From NCBI GenBank assembly GCA_010645155.1, contig JAAGOF010000071.1, forward strand, positions 51,109-115,108: a stretch of 64,000 bases of DNA. Direction: 5' to 3'. Positions 36,901 to 45,638 of this stretch are shown here, in pieces. The translations under genes were made by a program, and so were the position numbers. The stretch comes from Tigriopus japonicus. Taxonomy: Eukaryota > Arthropoda > Copepoda > Harpacticoida > Harpacticidae. The notes beneath the pieces are model-generated. The model ran no database searches. It was not told the DNA's origin and saw nothing but the letters and a program-made list of their open reading frames with translations. Every line of letters starts with the position of its first letter. Positions within the stretch are counted from its first letter, which is position 1.

Positions 36901-39416
36901 GGGACAAGCGGATTGCTTTGAAGGCCTTGCATAAGAACGAAAAACTTCACACTATTCTAGCTAGAGACTACGAAAACGGGTGCCAAGAGGCTCTTGCTCG
37001 ACAAAGTTGGATCGAAGCTGTCCGATGGTTGGCCCTCTGGCAAAACTCTGACACAAACAAGCAAGACCAATCCCGGATTCAAGCCATGATTGGCAAAGTG
37101 ACCGTGGCCAAATGTCTGGGAGCAACTTACAAGAGTTTGGGCGATCGAATCAACGCTCTCTATCGAACTGGTCTCATGGGATTGGAAAAAAGGAACACCG
37201 AGTTGGACCATGACGAATATGTGATGGCTCGGACGGATATGCTCAAATCCTTGGATCAACTCCTTTCAGAATTACCTGCAAGTACAACGTTGAAAGAAGT
37301 TCATGATCTGTTGACTAAACAAGACAAAATCGACCATTTTAAGCATCTTGTCAAGAATCCCAAGAACTTGAAGGATTTCAGGCAAAGGCTAATGATGGCC
37401 AATATTGAATCGTTCAATTCCATCACTCATGATGATGTCGATCGAAATTTAGTTTTGGCCAGTATGTGCCACAAACTTGTTAAAAGCTTTGGAACTACTG
37501 GACTCAGCTCTTCGTTGACGTCGATTTTATTCCAAAGTCATTTGAAGGCTATGAAAAACGGGTCCATCAAAGCGGCTCAATTGTTTCCTAATCTGTTGGA
37601 GCATTTGGAAAACACCATGGGTACAGATTCAAATGCGGATCAAGTGTTCCAAGATGAAGCTGAACAAGTTCCTTCCTGGTGCTATCTGATGTGGTCCAAC
37701 CAATTGGTTTCGTTTTTGGGAACTGCCATTTCGGCGTTTGTCGAGCCCATCATTCTACGAATTGCTCAAGATTACCCACTAGCTGTCCAACACGCGTTCC
37801 AGATGTTCCAAGACAACAAAAGATTCACAAAAATCGATTCACTTCTACAATCTGAACCAGTACAATCCCAAATCATGGAAGCCCTTTCGCACTTGTGTAT
37901 TCCTTATCTACCACTCTTGGACACAATTTCATCATCAAAAAACCAAAGAAGCCCTGCCGGAAAGACCATGATTGTAAATGAGGTGAAAAACTTTTTGGCA
38001 CGAATCAAGACTGATAAGAACATGTTTGGGCGTTTGTATCAGAAAATGCAAAATGAATCCCAAGATGTGCTCAGAGATCTAGAGAAAGCCTCCCAACCAA
38101 GAGTGGTCGTAGAAAAGGTCCGTGAGAAAATGAGGCGTCTTCACACTTCAAAACTCTTGGAAGACTATGTTCCATTTCTTGCATCTTATCATATGTGCGA
38201 TCATGCGGAACAAGTGGAGATCCCGGGACAATATCAGAAATTTCAAAAGCCCAATCCAGAGGACATCGTGAGAATATGCTATTTTGAGAAAGCTGTGCAA
38301 CCATTCTCGTCTTTAAGAAAGCCCATCAAGTTCACAATTGTAGGGGACAATGGGAAAAGATATGACTTCATCGCCAAATGTGGAGAGGATTTGCGACAAG
38401 ACGAAAGAATTGAACAACTCTTCAAGCTGTGCAACGACATATTCCAAGGGAGTAGTCAACTTCATATTCGTACTTACAACGTATTGCCTTTATCCACAAG
38501 TTGTGGATTGATCGAGTGTGTGCCCAATATTTCGCCTTACAAAGCACTGGCTCAAAAGACAAATCCACTCGGAATTGGATGTTCTACACCCGACGATTTT
38601 AAGAAGGTGATCAAGATGTCGGCAAAATCCAGGAAAGATGCATTTTTGACGGGGACCCAATCTTTGGATCACACCATTTTCTCCCAAAGTCTGCGAGAGC
38701 TGAGCATTTCCCCTGAGGGTTTTTTCTTCATGCGTGATAATTTCATTCGTACTCATGCCACGCACTCGGTTGTTGGTTGGTTACTCAGTATTGGGGATCG
38801 TCATGCGGATAATTTGTTGATCTCAAAAATAACGGGCGAAAGTATTCCCATTGATTTTGGGTACGCCTTTGGTGTCACGGCTCATTTGCCCATTATCGAG
38901 CTCGTTCCATTCAGACTGACCCCTCAAATGCAGGAATTGATGAAGCCATTCGCTCGCCATGGCCCAATTCGAGAGGTCATGATTCGGGCCCTTCAAATGG
39001 TTAAGGACAACTCTGAGGCCTTCATCTCAGCTTTACGAGTATTTTCTCGCGAACCAACTCTTGATTGGGTCGATAATGCAGCCCGTGAAGCTTCATTCTC
39101 AAGTGGATCTTCTGGAGGAAAAGATGACTCGATTCAGTTTTATCCAGAGAGAAAAGTCGAGATTGTGGAACGTAAATTGTCCGGTGATCATCCGAGCTTG
39201 GTGGCCACTGACGAAGTTAGCCACGGTCGTTATCGTGACAAGGCACAAATTGAGTGCATGAGAAATGTGCTTTTAGGCGAAGCAGAGTCTAAAAGGAATT
39301 GTCTCGCCTCATCTGGCGTACTTAGTACGGAAGAACAAGTGGATTGTCTTTTGGAAGCGGCCACTGATCCCAGTATTCTACGATGTGCCTTTGTTGGGTG
39401 GGCTCCGTACATCTGA
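27981..39416 (+). CDS. PRKDC: DNA-dependent protein kinase catalytic subunit, intronless
   Basis: This is the PI3K-like kinase that, with Ku70/80, holds and processes broken ends in non-homologous end joining. A single reading frame encodes 3811 residues (vertebrate protein about 4100). The start ATG at 27981 has a strong context (CACCATGG); the frame is open slightly further upstream, but only with non-ATG codons. Residues 1 to about 2700 are HEAT-like helical repeats. A cluster of SQ/TQ sites lies at about 2480-2560, where the vertebrate ABCDE autophosphorylation cluster sits, and is followed by the conserved GELPDIQI block. The FAT domain follows, then the kinase domain with ATP lysine K3466 before GEDLRQDE, catalytic GDRHADN (D3606, N3611) and the IDFG metal-binding Asp D3625. 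The protein ends in a FATC domain (EEQVDCLLEAATDP to GWAPYI), which separates DNA-PKcs from ATM, ATR and mTOR. Two short uORFs (27906-27923, 27953-27964) precede it if the leader is unspliced. A TTTCAG at 27967-27972 could be a 5' UTR splice acceptor. Confidence 0.96.
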   Translation: MAHSNFESLALLWGDIEGQIRNSTPDYIALTGRWLSLSEFLAHGLLEDTHLRWLTGQVLSESALDFLLKHVLKKEWTEMHVAALGVISDYLLNQAVSADQASLIQKYALFLVSSAPSSRSRVGGLVLLKGLIQVCVGPDWSDRLQVSATIQKLLTILSQGPSKTTSNLVKYLNITLGTFCRTHTSELSHFKESLLHNLLEQLRRQTGSAVRSPDLTVIEGVLLGLDDYLTAFGLSSDDQTAEYEQLYDCLRRVCPKGEDEKRWTARRAGVVVMGHHCQVFRAYVTEDIEFWYEELYRWAFARNRDDHRAGYPAMLSLLQVVGDHLAEKPNMRCINFLLEKFKTILRQKDYSHGKVTAFAIQGYGHLARACQKVLPEEDVRKMLFELIRRTEEVFFNPTLQLSEVEERFVHLSSYVDALSHIVLATTDLPPACQVLFEKIVVYLIKQYPKIPKPFQKFAEQSVSKALEVVRRQNGSRDEDFLSEIIFRGILESCSYPVVTKLDEGLIDGAPPTSVTSFSTLWVHLVSEKGSQIPQVIYDHFVKCSLKIFSKLNLSFTSLEEDPSEPNDLENAIDSDIDEIDPAPTSVKDITVLANLVTLMTSTLTSTNPARFLPWCEEVLSQIMAQSLRNPEISSLYRCLSLAISLGNQSGLFQQSFSDQLKESLTKFCWQLCLVIPDYEEELLDSCLELIIALPACVVTTLQGVLQHPLRLIFGIAKTDLALAEKAIQSFEIWLKELGKEEGSLMFRPLIVSLNKFLIENRMETFSDDTLNDEIKGLSAKSRAKKKSKKLPDGLEIGSDTQLQRLQKKILLFIGKLSSETLQSLIPDKSDVGSKVIRWNEGHILPFSMPFPDKRVDIFLDDLFPRVLSLALDASSRKTRVAATESLHTLSVFMIGKSATSTNDLKKSRPLIPIFEKLFPAFVVLSCDRDVVIKDLFKPLLFQCIHWFTRNSKEEQPETILLLDAIMDGLTYEGNAMVRKESAKYLNEFLKWSIKQTPKQEMLKKIHNPKALFLRLYSFWLHPNPMKRQGASLAFNHLYRTFREESVLAREFTFEILIHVMKSLMQTREDLSSLSDSTAVLDVASQSLKHLARIIKEKHRQWSADGTSVRNVPKDLKGPNLDDLLSWLASIAFQINEDARHKAIELIEILAEGKLQKLKCLQQALGQKNIDEASAQHLDQDCTFNDLLEMDFRQIKIWLNQAVRSVECYSWMIHVSLIDESAPFLSKYLLENIQVALHGFVHLSKLKAKFPLTDYHMLEKRLGCLVLQIFAFVRNFSKKSHIQTIWTDQMWPAILKATLTPSEMGFNVNKKSLLELEQTLERLLLFAKRQGMLFQGVFSNIPEELHPENVVSTSVKETLNSTCKHALTGYQLLANTGHVTFWQGKLPELIRNCVEPEELSFNVPVLEFYFALANQNDEELNSCLEALEPHLKKQFVTRVWIRNVNKKNLTRIFKRIVKRYTGDQCFLLSLVLRLCQEMNRRLSLNPKEPNMGVVQCVFEHWSILSAQSESSQNQDIMLSLVFIFRRLMPMNETDLAKSSPFHKFVASNLSSKVLDLKSKALLLDFLVILIDQEDDFDLSQTLDDFANSSFPLSSLEYEINSFEGQTYLECIQKLASTFISTGSTKVLTFLIGIVVREESHRGANDIENQISLNLHQLESRKQEGLLLETFAYLQEDRKCPCAVRLRVLETFLIPLLLGSRDVAIVNFCVKRIQDFLETFFLPMSGMEEKRIDVLVTKITVFKILGAVYGKLSMEKVHSSSSEIAKTAFPFLKIKKQVKEGANMTGKEMSIFLVRMLQSVKSEIMDGSEQLKEYFRNYHCSAYNAMMSVISCVQTEDKFFKNYIFKEAVSKSELIWSRIVDPNKVYHFPIETDTFQPMKAKLVAIRKIKQSSGSETQSQNFFGTSLESHYLSDSSMSQAITSYDFTQSSVTLNAKPRTNSNVNASSNEEEKSNYVTLESDDMNSHECMAPLVGTMTYLLDIKKVPTEASDLPEWLECVVEAASDTSQSKNARMFLLKLLWNCRDNLEPYQKTLGRYLLPILAKESLWTNDAKLNSVWLDLMSLVALWAPELTPKESEMNLKACTVVLVDLLARFAIENENREVVKHLLELMKTFVQSWHSVLRACSDELFTQFQSHPKKRPVVVQIIGIFLSHGLDPVPEGALVDFSKFWSTVLSQLEQVGKSQYVQMAQTVGLGLKFYQGSKNYSRFFALVEDRLNSITSGGSQVNSSRFLVCLYHCQTWVPEICHNYYRKYIYSLSKKAGEELIFGLEIIAACAPDLGKSPNDIPKELNLIGIKGFLRHFDGQVQARALKILTKLLPFMEPELILEYVELCQNFSNHAIDLVRKLRLELAQESYLLAKTHPRDGSSWNRVHKMAIQMITEALGDWQGTIVSQAIEFLDLKSDLSQDTCVRLTTLFQDFVTESSQQNFLPNATNLMFLLCHRSPEMDRKLFSDPLSDQVHFQEQIINTSWRYQTQESKIPRFVETLSQSQTTEGYYIRATQQTMEFEQTQMASGSTQSISSPESRNDELNSTKGQSNRPSASSLRPKRFQTSQNNESEYERAKSRFARIHFRSQEKEAQSKMDAQGQRSAGVTLVRKYRTGELPDIQISAGDVIKAINNLVKRDEQMARSMLCTLIKSIVVAGAPDTFTDSLKNALVDILSRLQLEDRFLTSAILELVTTLNPSGIPIAQVSLIARSLHLEGLGILTLENQLRSMDDRTPARKKIRQMEVAFSQDDLNIYGKLMELYRSLAQEDSVRGIGAQFFSDQKLFSRALNHESLQHFEPASEIYSQLKQAYQDSEAMNQVYREFYLESLEKMSKWDVLEKETLAIVDGEPVRLVDSEWAQLRVLPKFIEASLFQISEGKSKANALFNLMDNKSSVNNLRERFGLNFSLAYLMKKQFIDAEMVVKQTLDKFLHDWANMDGFSVPQMISNLHQLKRLSQIDELLHSKPNMSSSKPHQLSQLESLQHLDILIRDKRIALKALHKNEKLHTILARDYENGCQEALARQSWIEAVRWLALWQNSDTNKQDQSRIQAMIGKVTVAKCLGATYKSLGDRINALYRTGLMGLEKRNTELDHDEYVMARTDMLKSLDQLLSELPASTTLKEVHDLLTKQDKIDHFKHLVKNPKNLKDFRQRLMMANIESFNSITHDDVDRNLVLASMCHKLVKSFGTTGLSSSLTSILFQSHLKAMKNGSIKAAQLFPNLLEHLENTMGTDSNADQVFQDEAEQVPSWCYLMWSNQLVSFLGTAISAFVEPIILRIAQDYPLAVQHAFQMFQDNKRFTKIDSLLQSEPVQSQIMEALSHLCIPYLPLLDTISSSKNQRSPAGKTMIVNEVKNFLARIKTDKNMFGRLYQKMQNESQDVLRDLEKASQPRVVVEKVREKMRRLHTSKLLEDYVPFLASYHMCDHAEQVEIPGQYQKFQKPNPEDIVRICYFEKAVQPFSSLRKPIKFTIVGDNGKRYDFIAKCGEDLRQDERIEQLFKLCNDIFQGSSQLHIRTYNVLPLSTSCGLIECVPNISPYKALAQKTNPLGIGCSTPDDFKKVIKMSAKSRKDAFLTGTQSLDHTIFSQSLRELSISPEGFFFMRDNFIRTHATHSVVGWLLSIGDRHADNLLISKITGESIPIDFGYAFGVTAHLPIIELVPFRLTPQMQELMKPFARHGPIREVMIRALQMVKDNSEAFISALRVFSREPTLDWVDNAAREASFSSGSSGGKDDSIQFYPERKVEIVERKLSGDHPSLVATDEVSHGRYRDKAQIECMRNVLLGEAESKRNCLASSGVLSTEEQVDCLLEAATDPSILRCAFVGWAPYI

Positions 39417-40476
39417 ACCAATAACATACGGCATGATGCAACTGCCTTGAAAAAGTGAGAGTGCCTGCTTTTTTATTTCAAATTTTAATTTCATTGATTC
39501 CCAGTTCAAACTCGTTCTTTCAAATATATGATGATGACGATAATGTTCTTTCGAAACTTGTCCAGTCCTTGGTTTGCGAGATGTCCTCGATCTTACTTTG
39601 ACTCCCATGTTGACCTGTTGAAACAGCATCAACAACATCAGTATGGACCGACGGATGAGTAGGGATGCGTGAGAATGTGTGCCCTTACTAAAAGTGTTCT
39701 TCCGGTTTAAACACAGAAATGTTTGATTTGGTAGCAATTGATCGTTTTTACACTTGGGAGGAAAGGGGCCGTTTCAAAAATTGGCCGGGTTCTTGTACCT
39801 TTTACTGAAACGCTTCATATCCTAAGAGAAGGTTTAAAGCCACAGAAGGCCCTTTTATATGCTGATTTGCAAAATTAGCTTGAAATCATCCAAGCTCATT
39901 GGGAGGTCCAGCATCTGCTTTTTGTTGTGCAAAATTTCGAACATTTTCTCATTCTATCTTCAGAAGGAAAATGTTTCAGAATTGACTTTTAAACTGTTAG
40001 CTTTTCAAGTATTTGTCTCCCCCACGAAGATTCCTGGTTAAACGTGCGCTCTCAGAAGCGTAAAATAAGACGGAAAAAAAATCAAAAGGAAAACTACAAA
40101 AATAACCCAATTTTGTTGACTTATTTGCTACAAACTCCCACCTCTACTGATAAGAAGACCCAACCAACGTCCTGGAGGGAGCAACTTCTTTTCCTTACAA
40201 TACCTAGAATTCATCCGATCTAGTTGGTACTGGCTTCTTCGTCTCGTTCTTCCTTAGGCAGTCTGCCTCTTCATTGGTATACCCGAACGAAACCATGCAC
40301 ATGTGCTTGGTACGCGTTCCTGTTGGTCTTCAGTCGTGAAGCGGGCTGCACTCTATTCAGACGTGAGGTAGGGAGCTACCGTACGTCGTATCCTTGACGT
40401 TTATTGTGGACTTCGAACGAAGCACAACAAAGTACGAGAGCAATCTCCATATACTATTCCTCATCTCCATGGCAAA
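39417..40476. other. Intergenic region, DNA-PKcs 3' end and sulfotransferase promoter
   Basis: No gene, repeat or canonical AATAAA was found close to the DNA-PKcs stop. The last few hundred bases are the presumed promoter and leader of the sulfotransferase gene. Confidence 0.5.
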
Positions 40477-40480
40477 ATGA
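40469..40480 (+). promoter_or_regulatory. Three-codon uORF overlapping the main start codon
   Basis: ATG GCA AAA TGA, in strong context (CTCCATGG), ends so that its TGA overlaps the main ATG as ATGA. Translation of the sulfotransferase would then need leaky scanning or reinitiation. Confidence 0.5.
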
Positions 40481-43400
40481 GGCGGTTCAAGTTGACATTT
40501 CATAAGGTCGGAGCCTTGAGCCTGTGTTCCTCGTTGCTCCTGTTAGGGTTTCTATTCAAATCCTCTCGAATCTCATCAAGACACAATTTTGATCCTCCTC
40601 CCCGAATGAGACGCGAGTTGACGAGCATCGTGGATATGACAAACTCAAGCGCATCTTCGTCTTCTTCCGGAGGAAACTCGAGTTCTTCAGGAGAACGAGG
40701 ACCGCCCCAGGGATTTGTGGAGATCCCAAAGTTAAATCCCAAACCTTCTATGGCCTTGATAGAATCTATGAGAAGAAACGGGCCCATGGGAGTGTTGGGA
40801 ACTCGAGGCGACATTCAACAAATCATGGCTAAAATGAAAAAAATGGAAGACAAACGGCAAGAGGTCTACTTGAGGCTACTGGACCGAAGAGGTCAAAAGG
40901 TAGCACTTACGGAAGAAGGTGGAGGCCATGCACTGGTTTCCTTTCCTCAAGCACTCATTCGAATGCCCAACACGCTTAAATATAAACCCATCGATGAATG
41001 GTCCAAATATGAAGAGATTTGGCAAAATGTGTAAGTTGAAATTCTAGAACGTTAGGTTAGTTTAGATTCAGGTTGAAAGTGCACAGTGACTTTGTCGAAC
41101 TGCCTAACACTTCCCATTTTTTTGGCCCTCTAATTCCAGTCAGGGATGGGCATGCTAGAATAGTGTTTGTTGCTATGCATCAGATGTGAACTAATTGAGA
41201 TCCATTAGCTCGGAACCAGGATAAAGGAAGAATAGTTGGTTAGTTCTGCGATGGTTCTGAAAAGAGGGAAATAATCCCAGAAAGCTGAAGGTTCTTTCTC
41301 AAACTTGTGCTTTGCAATTCAGCGTTTACGTATTACCAGGCATGGATGCCCTTTCATTCAAGTGTTCATTTTTATGAACAAGTTGTTCACTGATTTGCAT
41401 TTTCTTGAAGTAATGATGGAATGAACGAGTGGAAGTGTTTCAATTGAAATTTCGTAACTGCAAATGCTTCTGGCACTTTTTATTGACAACATAATGATCC
41501 GGAACAGTTTTAAAATTCAATTTCTGACTGTGTGAAACAGTATCTGGCCAATTTCATCTTTGACTTGCTCTCCGTGGTTATTTTGCAACTTTCCGCCAGA
41601 ATGTGTCCGTTTCTCAAGTGAATATTTGCGGAAGTTTTCGCAGATCAATTTAATGATGCGATCGTCATCATCATCATCTTGTGTGGTTTGTTGTACCAAA
41701 ACACTTATTTCAAGTCACGTCCTGTGCTATTCCCATCTTCATCATGGATGGGCCGTTAAAAAGTTGGTTCTCCACGAAAACACCATTCTGTTCGTTCTTT
41801 CATTCGTCCATTCTTGAGTTAACTGTGTTCATACTGATGACTGACTGAGTGAGTGAGTGACTGCTCTGGCTGATTGTTACAATGGAAGTCAGGCAGGAGA
41901 CGAGGAGTCTGATGGAGTTCCTTACTAAAAAAAAGCTCCAAACATTGTCATGGGAAACAGATGGGAAGTTCTTTCTAATTGATCAAGTGGGGCACTGGAC
42001 TTTGAAATAGAGCGCCTCGAAATTTAGGATGACGGATGTTGCCAAGATAGAAACTAGAACCATTCCGACCATCACACTCTTCAGTGCATCTTGTTTGAAG
42101 TAATGATCTAAATCATGGTGAACCAGCGTTATATTTCTTAAGTACTTTTATATTTCAGTTCACGTTGGCTCATCAATTTAGATGTATGAATCCGTGAAAC
42201 GCTTATGCCTTTTTTTTCATATAACAAATATTGAACTGAACGACTCATCTCTGCCAATGAACCATTTCTTTCAAAATTGAACTTCACCAGCAAGTTCGAT
42301 AAACATGCAATTTTCTAAATGTGACGTGAGCGAGTAGTACTTGATCCTTTTCCTCGGTGGAACTGGGTCAAAATGATCGTGAATTGACAAATTTGAACAG
42401 GGATGATGTTTACTTCGTCCGACTCAAGTATGTACGTAAAATACTCTACAATCTACTACATGGCACACCTTAAGTTGTCTTCTCTTACCGTTCTTACAAA
42501 CTCAAGGATGACAGTGCTTGATGTAATCGAGAGCTCCTTTCTGGAGATTTCATGTTCTCTCGTTGTCATCAAAAGCACATTCTTTGGAAGTGACAGATTC
42601 GACACGGTTTCGGTGTCCGTTGTCAAATTGCTTAGACCCACTTCACAAGATGGTTGCCAATGAGTTGGTTGGAAGGGTGGATTGATTACCCCTTCCTTCC
42701 CGACTAAAATACAGAGAAAAAGGGGTGTTTTCCCTCATTTTGTCGCTAATTCATTTGTCCACTCTTCGACGATCAAGGATGATTCGACAAATTGTCGGGC
42801 AAACACCAAAACGTGTGGAATCCATCAACAATTAGATTTTGGCACTACACACACTTTGCCCGAGAATGCACTGTTACTTCAAAGGGGAAAACTGGATCGT
42901 CATGAAAACCTCGAGTACAAATCTTGGTCTCATCTGATTTCAGCACACACTTTCCTTGGTACCTGAATGATGCTAAATGTAAGCACTATTCCATATCATT
43001 TGCCCCACCTCATTCGCTTGAACCTTTGGGACTTGTATCCTATCCAAGTTCTGGCAACACGTGGCTCAGGTACCTTGTTGAAGGTGCCACGGGCTATTTC
43101 ACGGGCAGTATGTACAACGATCTCATGCTCGGAACAAAAGGTACGGTTTGTGGAACAAGTTGTCTTGAAAGATGGTGTAATAGTAATTTGGATATTGTTT
43201 TCCCAGGTCTTTATGGTGAAGTTGTGCCCTGGGATTCTGGAATGACAGTGGCTATCAAGTCCCATGGGCACACCACAGGGCAAGGAGTGGAACAGCCCAG
43301 GGAATTGCAAGTGAATTATAATAATTTTGAAGAGTTCGACAAGCGAGCCATTTTGCTGATACGGAATCCTTTTCGAGCAATTATTGGTCATCGTCATTTG

Positions 43401-43976
43401 GACTCAGGGGGTCATACTGGATTTGCAGATGAGGATCAATTCATAGGCGAAGGTGAGCATTGATTGACACTCTTGAGAAGGAAGCTTTTACAACAGGACT
43501 GGGTGTGAGCTATACATGTGGACTTTGTGTAGCATCATTTGTGGAACGTACGTGCGCATTGTTATTTATTTACGTGCTCTTTTGTGCGTTGTTTTGTAGA
43601 TTGGGATCATTTTGTTCGAGTGAAGATTGCCTCTTGGGAGAACCTCTATCTGGATTGGCTTCACGAAGCCGAGTCTGAGGATATTCATGTGATTCATTTC
43701 GAGACCCTCAAACAGGACCTCGTGTCTTCACTGAGGGCCTTGGTCCAATTCATGGAGCTCGAAGTCGACGAGGGTCGCTTAAAGTGCACGTGGAGAAACA
43801 ATGAGGGTAATTTCCATCGGAAGAAAGCGGGAGGATCTCTGGCTGCCAAAGAGAATCCATTTACGCCAGAACACACCATTCTCATCCGAGACTCTATACA
43901 CAGGGTCAATCAGGCTCTCTTTGAGAAGAAAAAACCAGAAATGCCCTTGGATCAGTACGAGTTCTATCAGATGTGA
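40477..43976 (+). CDS. WSC-domain-family sulfotransferase (WSCD-like), Golgi type II membrane protein
   Basis: This is a predicted PAPS-dependent carbohydrate sulfotransferase of the WSCD1/WSCD2 group. Four exons join in frame: 40477-41030, 42944-43140, 43207-43452 and 43600-43976, giving 457 residues. A short basic tail (MRRFKLTFHK) precedes a signal-anchor segment at about 11-28, followed by a Ser/Gly-rich stem. The 5'-phosphosulfate loop SYPSSGNTWLRYL is at about 217-229, and the 3'-phosphate motif RNPFRAIIGHRH at about 303-314. The C-terminal exon carries DWDHFVRVKIASWENLYLDW, typical of the family. Unlike the vertebrate proteins, no cysteine-rich WSC domain is visible between anchor and catalytic domain. 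The substrate is unknown from sequence. Intron 1 is 1.9 kb, so an extra exon with a WSC domain cannot be fully excluded, though the phases join cleanly without one. Confidence 0.88.
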
Positions 43977-45638
43977 TTGTTTTCAATTCAATAATATCGG
44001 TTTGTCAAGATTGACCCAGGGGATTTGGATATCAAACGAAACTTTCCCTCCACTTAGCAACTATCTTGCTACCGACTTGTTAACTGTGGTTCCTATTTGT
44101 CAGCTCAAACACAATTCAATTCCAGAAAAATATATCAAATATTTGAAACGTTTATTCGTTGTGTGTGTGTGTGTGTGTACTTTCTGACAACCTTTTCTCC
44201 ACTCCTATATTCGTTGCAAAACACGCGATCACACACAAGTGGAACATGATTTCTCAAGCTTGCCTTGAATCTACGTACTACCTAGCTACATACACGTACG
44301 TACTCGAACCTTTTTATTTGGGCTTCGGGAGGAACGAAAAATTACGGTACCGTATTTGATCGTGAGGCGATCCGTTTGAGCGTTCCTAATTGGTATGGGT
44401 GGTCCTTGAACACGAACAAAAAATCTAGTTGCTAAAAATGGTAAATTGAAAACAACACGAAAAATACAAATGACAGAAAAGATCGTGGAAAAAGTTTAAC
44501 AAGTGGGAACAATAAGTACAAAGAAGATCCCATTTTGCAATTGGTCATTAATGTCTCTATTTAAGGCCTGAATTGTCCACTTTCCTTTTCGAAAGGATGT
44601 TGCCATTTCCGTACATTAATTTTTGGTTCTTAAAATCATCGGAACAAATAATCCTAACAATGAGTCAAGATTAGAGCACTAAAATAAAATAATGCTCTAG
44701 CCTAGATTATTTTTGTTCCATACTATTTTTATCACGCTTAAGGGAGTTATTCCGAATAACCCTCAGAAAAGCACCTAAAAGTAGACCTTAAATTTATGTT
44801 GCTTATTTTCGTGCGGAAAGCATGACAACTAAATTCCCAAACCGAGGCAACAGAATGGAATTTAGACCAATGCATATCTGAACCCAAGCAATCACTTTTG
44901 TTTAAATACATCTAGCTCAAGGCAAGAAGATCTGAATAACAAACTGGCCTGGTTCGTTCATCTCAGGCAGAGGCGCTTCGTTTTCATGGAAACCAGGAAG
45001 ATCTTCAACCAGAAGTTAAGAAGATGAACCAACGACGTCCTAACCCGGTCCATAAAAGATTTGCGTCAAGGTGAAATCGTCAACAGACGCCGAACGGCCG
45101 TGATGCGTTCATTCAACTAATGTAGGTTCTTGTACATGTTAAGCTAGCTGTAAGGTACCACATTGCAGGGACGCACGCGTATCCCAAAAAACGAACGGAC
45201 GGTACACACATCATCACACAGACACAACCACCCCAAGTCCTTTTCTCGTCCTTAGTTACTGGTAAGATGAAATTGTTCCTTGAAAGAAACACTGGGTCGC
45301 ATGTTAACGCATATTAGATTTATTTTAGAGTATAGCAAAATCAAGTCAGATTAACGTTTGTTGAGTGTAAACTCAGCTCAGTTGCTGCGTTTCAAACACA
45401 GCAGCTGTCGCAAGTATATACTTAAGGAACGTTGATCTGACTTGATTTTGCTATACTCTAAAATAAATCTAATATGCGTTAACATGCGACCCACTGACGT
45501 ACCACGTCCTGAAATCTGGGCCTAATCAGTAACAGTGATTGATCCAATCCTTTTGAAAAGGTTATTTCTAGAGGCTGGAATATGTGAATTGGGTGGATCT
45601 TGCACCGGGGTCGAAGGTCCATAACCCAATAGGTCATC
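43977..45638. other. Intergenic region with near-perfect inverted repeat
   Basis: Contains the sulfotransferase 3' UTR, a (GT)n run at 44159-44178, an AATAAA at 44683-44688 that may be too distant to serve the sulfotransferase gene, and the inverted repeat at 45293-45493. No further gene is seen. Confidence 0.55.
45293..45493. repeat. Near-perfect inverted repeat, 66-bp arms
   Basis: The arm 45293-45358 and the reverse complement of 45428-45493 differ at one base in 66. The spacer is 69 bases. The arms begin TGGGTCGCATGTTAACGC. No terminal motif of a known transposon family was recognised. Confidence 0.92.

Noticed and set aside
41031..42943. Frames of 60-94 codons in the sulfotransferase intron 1, considered as an extra WSC-domain exon
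   Set aside because: None has the cysteine pattern of a WSC domain with matching splice phases, and exon 1 joins exon 2 in phase without them.
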